Of a DNA stretch of 40,265 nt, positions 38,162-40,265 are shown piece after piece (position 1 is the first letter of the stretch; each line of letters begins with the position of its first letter). The notes beneath the pieces were generated by a model. It was not told the origin of the DNA, ran no database searches, and saw only the letters and a program-made list of their open reading frames with translations. The DNA comes from a virus, in IMG/VR virus record IMGVR_UViG_3300025466_000089, positions 1-40,265 of that record, one strand, 5' to 3'. The translations under genes and the position numbers were made by a program.

Positions 38162-39376
38162 ATGAATGTTCTAATATTAACACCTGATAGAGTTGGATCA
38201 ACTTTGTTGCAACGAGTATTGACAGTGTATATGCTACGCCAGGGTTTTGATAAACCAGTGATAAATCTACATGAATTAACCAATGGACTGGTAAAGTATT
38301 ACAATGATGTACTGCAACAAGAAGTATTAGGCAAACCCAAAGGTACTTATAGCAGTGGATACTATCAAACCCTTGACCAGGTGCAGGATTTACTTGGATC
38401 AGTGGATCACTATAAAACTACCAGACTTGCACACTATCACATAGTTAGACGAGCTGATACCATTGCAGATCAAATAAAATTTTACGAATATCTCAATGAT
38501 AATTTTTACATTATAAGTTGCCGTAGAGAGAATTTGTTTGAACATGCCATAAGTTGGGGCATTCAAAGACAAAGCAAACGTCTAAATGTGTATAATGTTG
38601 AAGAAAAAATAAATGTTTTTCAAAACATATACAAAAACAAAATCAGTGTTCCTAAAGAAACATTACTGCATCATCTTGACAATTATAAAAACTATATCTC
38701 ATGGGCGGATACAAATTTTAATATACAGTCATATTGGAACTATGACATTGATGTAAAAAACATTGAAAAATATATTTTGAATTTGGATTTCATGCAAAAC
38801 AATATCAATAATACCTGGAAGGAAATGTTTGGGCAAGATTTTAACACGTGGAATGCTTGCCATAGAATTTTGCCTAATTTAAAATTACTTGATCGTGCCA
38901 CTGCTACAAAAAAAATCAAAATACTTACTAAACCTATCAGCGAAGAAGTATGGAATCAACTCAAAGGACCTGACTGGCCACAAACTGCCATGGAATATGT
39001 CAACTACACTGATAATTTGCCAATCACCATTGATAATGAAATAAAAAAGTTATTTGACGAAACGTCACTGAGCGTAACTGATGAAGAATACACTTTTTTA
39101 GAAAAAAACTTGACCCTATATGTCAACACAAATATTCAACTGTTAAAACTGGTCAGTGATGGATTTTTGGTCACAGGAATTCCACTGAAATTGCAATCAC
39201 TAAGAGAAAAAAAATCAATAATAAAAAACTTTGATCAATGCCTGGATTGGTACAATACATGGAGTCAACAAAATAACTTTGGAACCATGTACACTGACAA
39301 TGAATTGGCGTCAATTATGCTCGATCAAGATTTAGAACTAAGTTTTCAAGTTGATCAACAAATTTTGTTGCAGTGA
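38162..39376 (+). CDS. Sulfotransferase-like protein
   Basis: 404 residues. TPDRVGSTLLQRVL (7-20) resembles the 5'-phosphosulfate-binding P-loop of PAPS sulfotransferases (RSGSTxL-type), and ISCRRENLFEHAISW near 117-131 resembles the 3'-phosphate motif (R..N...S). If real, it transfers sulfate from PAPS to a sugar or tyrosine. Sulfotransferase-like genes are known in marine phages. The C-terminal about 200 residues are not recognised. Its last 62 nt overlap the opposite-strand SGNH gene. No ribosome site is seen. Confidence 0.68.
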   Translation: MNVLILTPDRVGSTLLQRVLTVYMLRQGFDKPVINLHELTNGLVKYYNDVLQQEVLGKPKGTYSSGYYQTLDQVQDLLGSVDHYKTTRLAHYHIVRRADTIADQIKFYEYLNDNFYIISCRRENLFEHAISWGIQRQSKRLNVYNVEEKINVFQNIYKNKISVPKETLLHHLDNYKNYISWADTNFNIQSYWNYDIDVKNIEKYILNLDFMQNNINNTWKEMFGQDFNTWNACHRILPNLKLLDRATATKKIKILTKPISEEVWNQLKGPDWPQTAMEYVNYTDNLPITIDNEIKKLFDETSLSVTDEEYTFLEKNLTLYVNTNIQLLKLVSDGFLVTGIPLKLQSLREKKSIIKNFDQCLDWYNTWSQQNNFGTMYTDNELASIMLDQDLELSFQVDQQILLQ

Positions 39377-40163
39377 TTTTGTCATAATGAAAACCATCTC
39401 TGGCCAAATCCAATTTGATAAATTCAGGCACATACAATCGATTAGCCAACAATTCAGAGTACAGTTCAAAAAACCCAGTGTAACCAAATGCTTGTAGTTC
39501 TGTTTGAACAAACATCTCAAGCTGGCTGGCAGGATATTCAGGCCAGTCAGGACCGCGTAATTTATTCCATTCGTCCTGAACTGTGGTACCCACTGCCCAT
39601 CCTGGAATAAAAGAATGTATTATTTTTGTGTTCTGTTTTGTTTGTTCAATAGTTTGCACAAGTTTGTTGAAATTACACAACAATTGCAATGATGTCAATT
39701 CAAGATCATGAAAATTTAATCTGCGTTTTTCATCATCAAGCCCTGAGTCGGCCAATTCGTAACGAGTAAAAAAACTCCAATGAATAATTATTATTTTGGG
39801 TTTTATTTTATCAAGAACCCTTGATATCTTTCGGGCAATCCAATAATTACTAGCCCCGTCCATGCTGACATTTATACAACGTTTATTAAGCCTATGTTGA
39901 AAAATATTAACCCATGTGTGTGACAACGGACTTCCTACGCCTGTTGTAAAACTATCTCCAAAACACCAAATAGAATTTTCTAGGTCAGAAATTTCCTGGG
40001 GCCATTCTGCGTCTCTAAACCCACGACTGTTGTAATGATAGGTGATGGGATATGGATATTTTTTGAAATGACTTTTATCATGACAATTATTGATGGTATC
40101 AATTCCAGATTCTGACCAAATTTTATTTTGACGTGATGGTAGTAAAAAATCAGGTAGGATCAT
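39315..40163 (-). CDS. SGNH/GDSL hydrolase
   Basis: 282 residues. WCFGDSFTTGVG (Ser71 nucleophile) is SGNH block I, VSMDGASNYWIARKI block II with Asn, and DLARDGFHYDKITATKF near 255 carries the Asp-x-x-His of block V. NSRGFRDAEWP before block I recurs in phage proteins of this type. A secreted or virion esterase acting on glycan O-acetyl or similar groups is plausible, but there is no signal peptide. It converges with the sulfotransferase-like gene. Confidence 0.85.
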   Translation of the reverse strand: MILPDFLLPSRQNKIWSESGIDTINNCHDKSHFKKYPYPITYHYNSRGFRDAEWPQEISDLENSIWCFGDSFTTGVGSPLSHTWVNIFQHRLNKRCINVSMDGASNYWIARKISRVLDKIKPKIIIIHWSFFTRYELADSGLDDEKRRLNFHDLELTSLQLLCNFNKLVQTIEQTKQNTKIIHSFIPGWAVGTTVQDEWNKLRGPDWPEYPASQLEMFVQTELQAFGYTGFFELYSELLANRLYVPEFIKLDLARDGFHYDKITATKFVDQLENLVLNLDRA

Positions 40164-40211
40164 ATAATTTTTCTGGTATAGTAAAAAATTTCAAAATTGA
40201 TAAATAAAATT

Positions 40212-40250
40212 ACAACAGGTACAAAAAATTTTGTCCTGTTGTATTTTTTT
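40212..40250. terminator. Strong bidirectional terminator hairpin
   Basis: ACAACAGG (40212-40219) pairs with CCTGTTGT (40235-40242). Inside, ACAAAA pairs with TTTTGT, giving about 14 bp with one bulge. Seven Ts follow on the plus strand and an AT-rich run on the minus strand. It probably ends a minus-strand gene beyond the window. Confidence 0.8.
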
Positions 40251-40265
40251 CATATATATTTAAGG

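Overview
The window looks like part of the genome of a large lytic tailed phage (a virus of bacteria) in the T4-like/large-myovirus sphere, probably infecting a Gram-negative proteobacterium. The support is direct: a T4 gp44-type sliding-clamp loader next to a GroES-like co-chaperonin, PhoH, tail-fibre genes with collagen-like and 'GNITGGN' repeats, an SleB-type endolysin, dense packing with 4-nt ATGA/TTGA gene overlaps, many conserved phage proteins of unknown function, and two promoter classes. One class is sigma70-like (TTGAC-N-TATAAT, 17-bp spacer). The other is a TAAATA box about 25-30 nt upstream of many genes, resembling the T4 late promoter TATAAATA. I see no integrase, tRNA, CRISPR array, rRNA, insertion sequence, terminase, portal or major capsid gene. 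The host assignment is inference.

Layout. 1-1258 (minus): a collagen-like fibre gene running off the left edge. 1395-9240: a plus-strand run of small, overlapping phage genes (HTH-like protein, cupin-like protein, metallophosphoesterase, DUF2452 protein, gamma-glutamylcyclotransferase-like protein, HNH nuclease, DNA methyltransferase, DUF6165). 9329-11564: a small exported protein, a doubtful out-of-frame ORF, and two tandem paralogous glycosyltransferase-like genes. 11661-12288: rubrerythrin plus a separate rubredoxin. 12311-18006: a block of small genes, many with their own sigma70-like promoter, including a 55-bp promoter/leader sequence present twice without a mismatch. 18085-19078: a structured leader, SleB-type endolysin and a holin-like membrane protein. 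19140-20991: a WYL_2/DUF2693-like protein, translation initiation factor IF-1, Fe-superoxide dismutase and an ErpA/IscA-type Fe-S carrier. 21046-30285: tail-fibre and other virion genes, three sharing one C-terminal domain. 30317-34677: a DNA polymerase III alpha-like fragment, the GroES-like protein, clamp loader and HAD hydrolase. 34665-35399 (minus): PhoH. 35570-40163: two conserved phage proteins, then an SGNH hydrolase / SAM methyltransferase / sulfotransferase-like / SGNH hydrolase group in alternating orientation with overlapping 3' ends.

Two threads stand out. First, several genes have their start codon at the predicted transcription start, so their mRNAs should be leaderless. This holds for both promoter classes (12674, 30317, probably 16857; 20108, 35570, probably 38162), and the same phage encodes its own IF-1. 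Second, there is an iron/redox set (rubrerythrin, rubredoxin, SodB, ErpA) that could protect the infected cell or its Fe-S enzymes. Both links are inferences. Family assignments are made by eye from motifs, without database searches. For many small genes I can only say that they are probably real.
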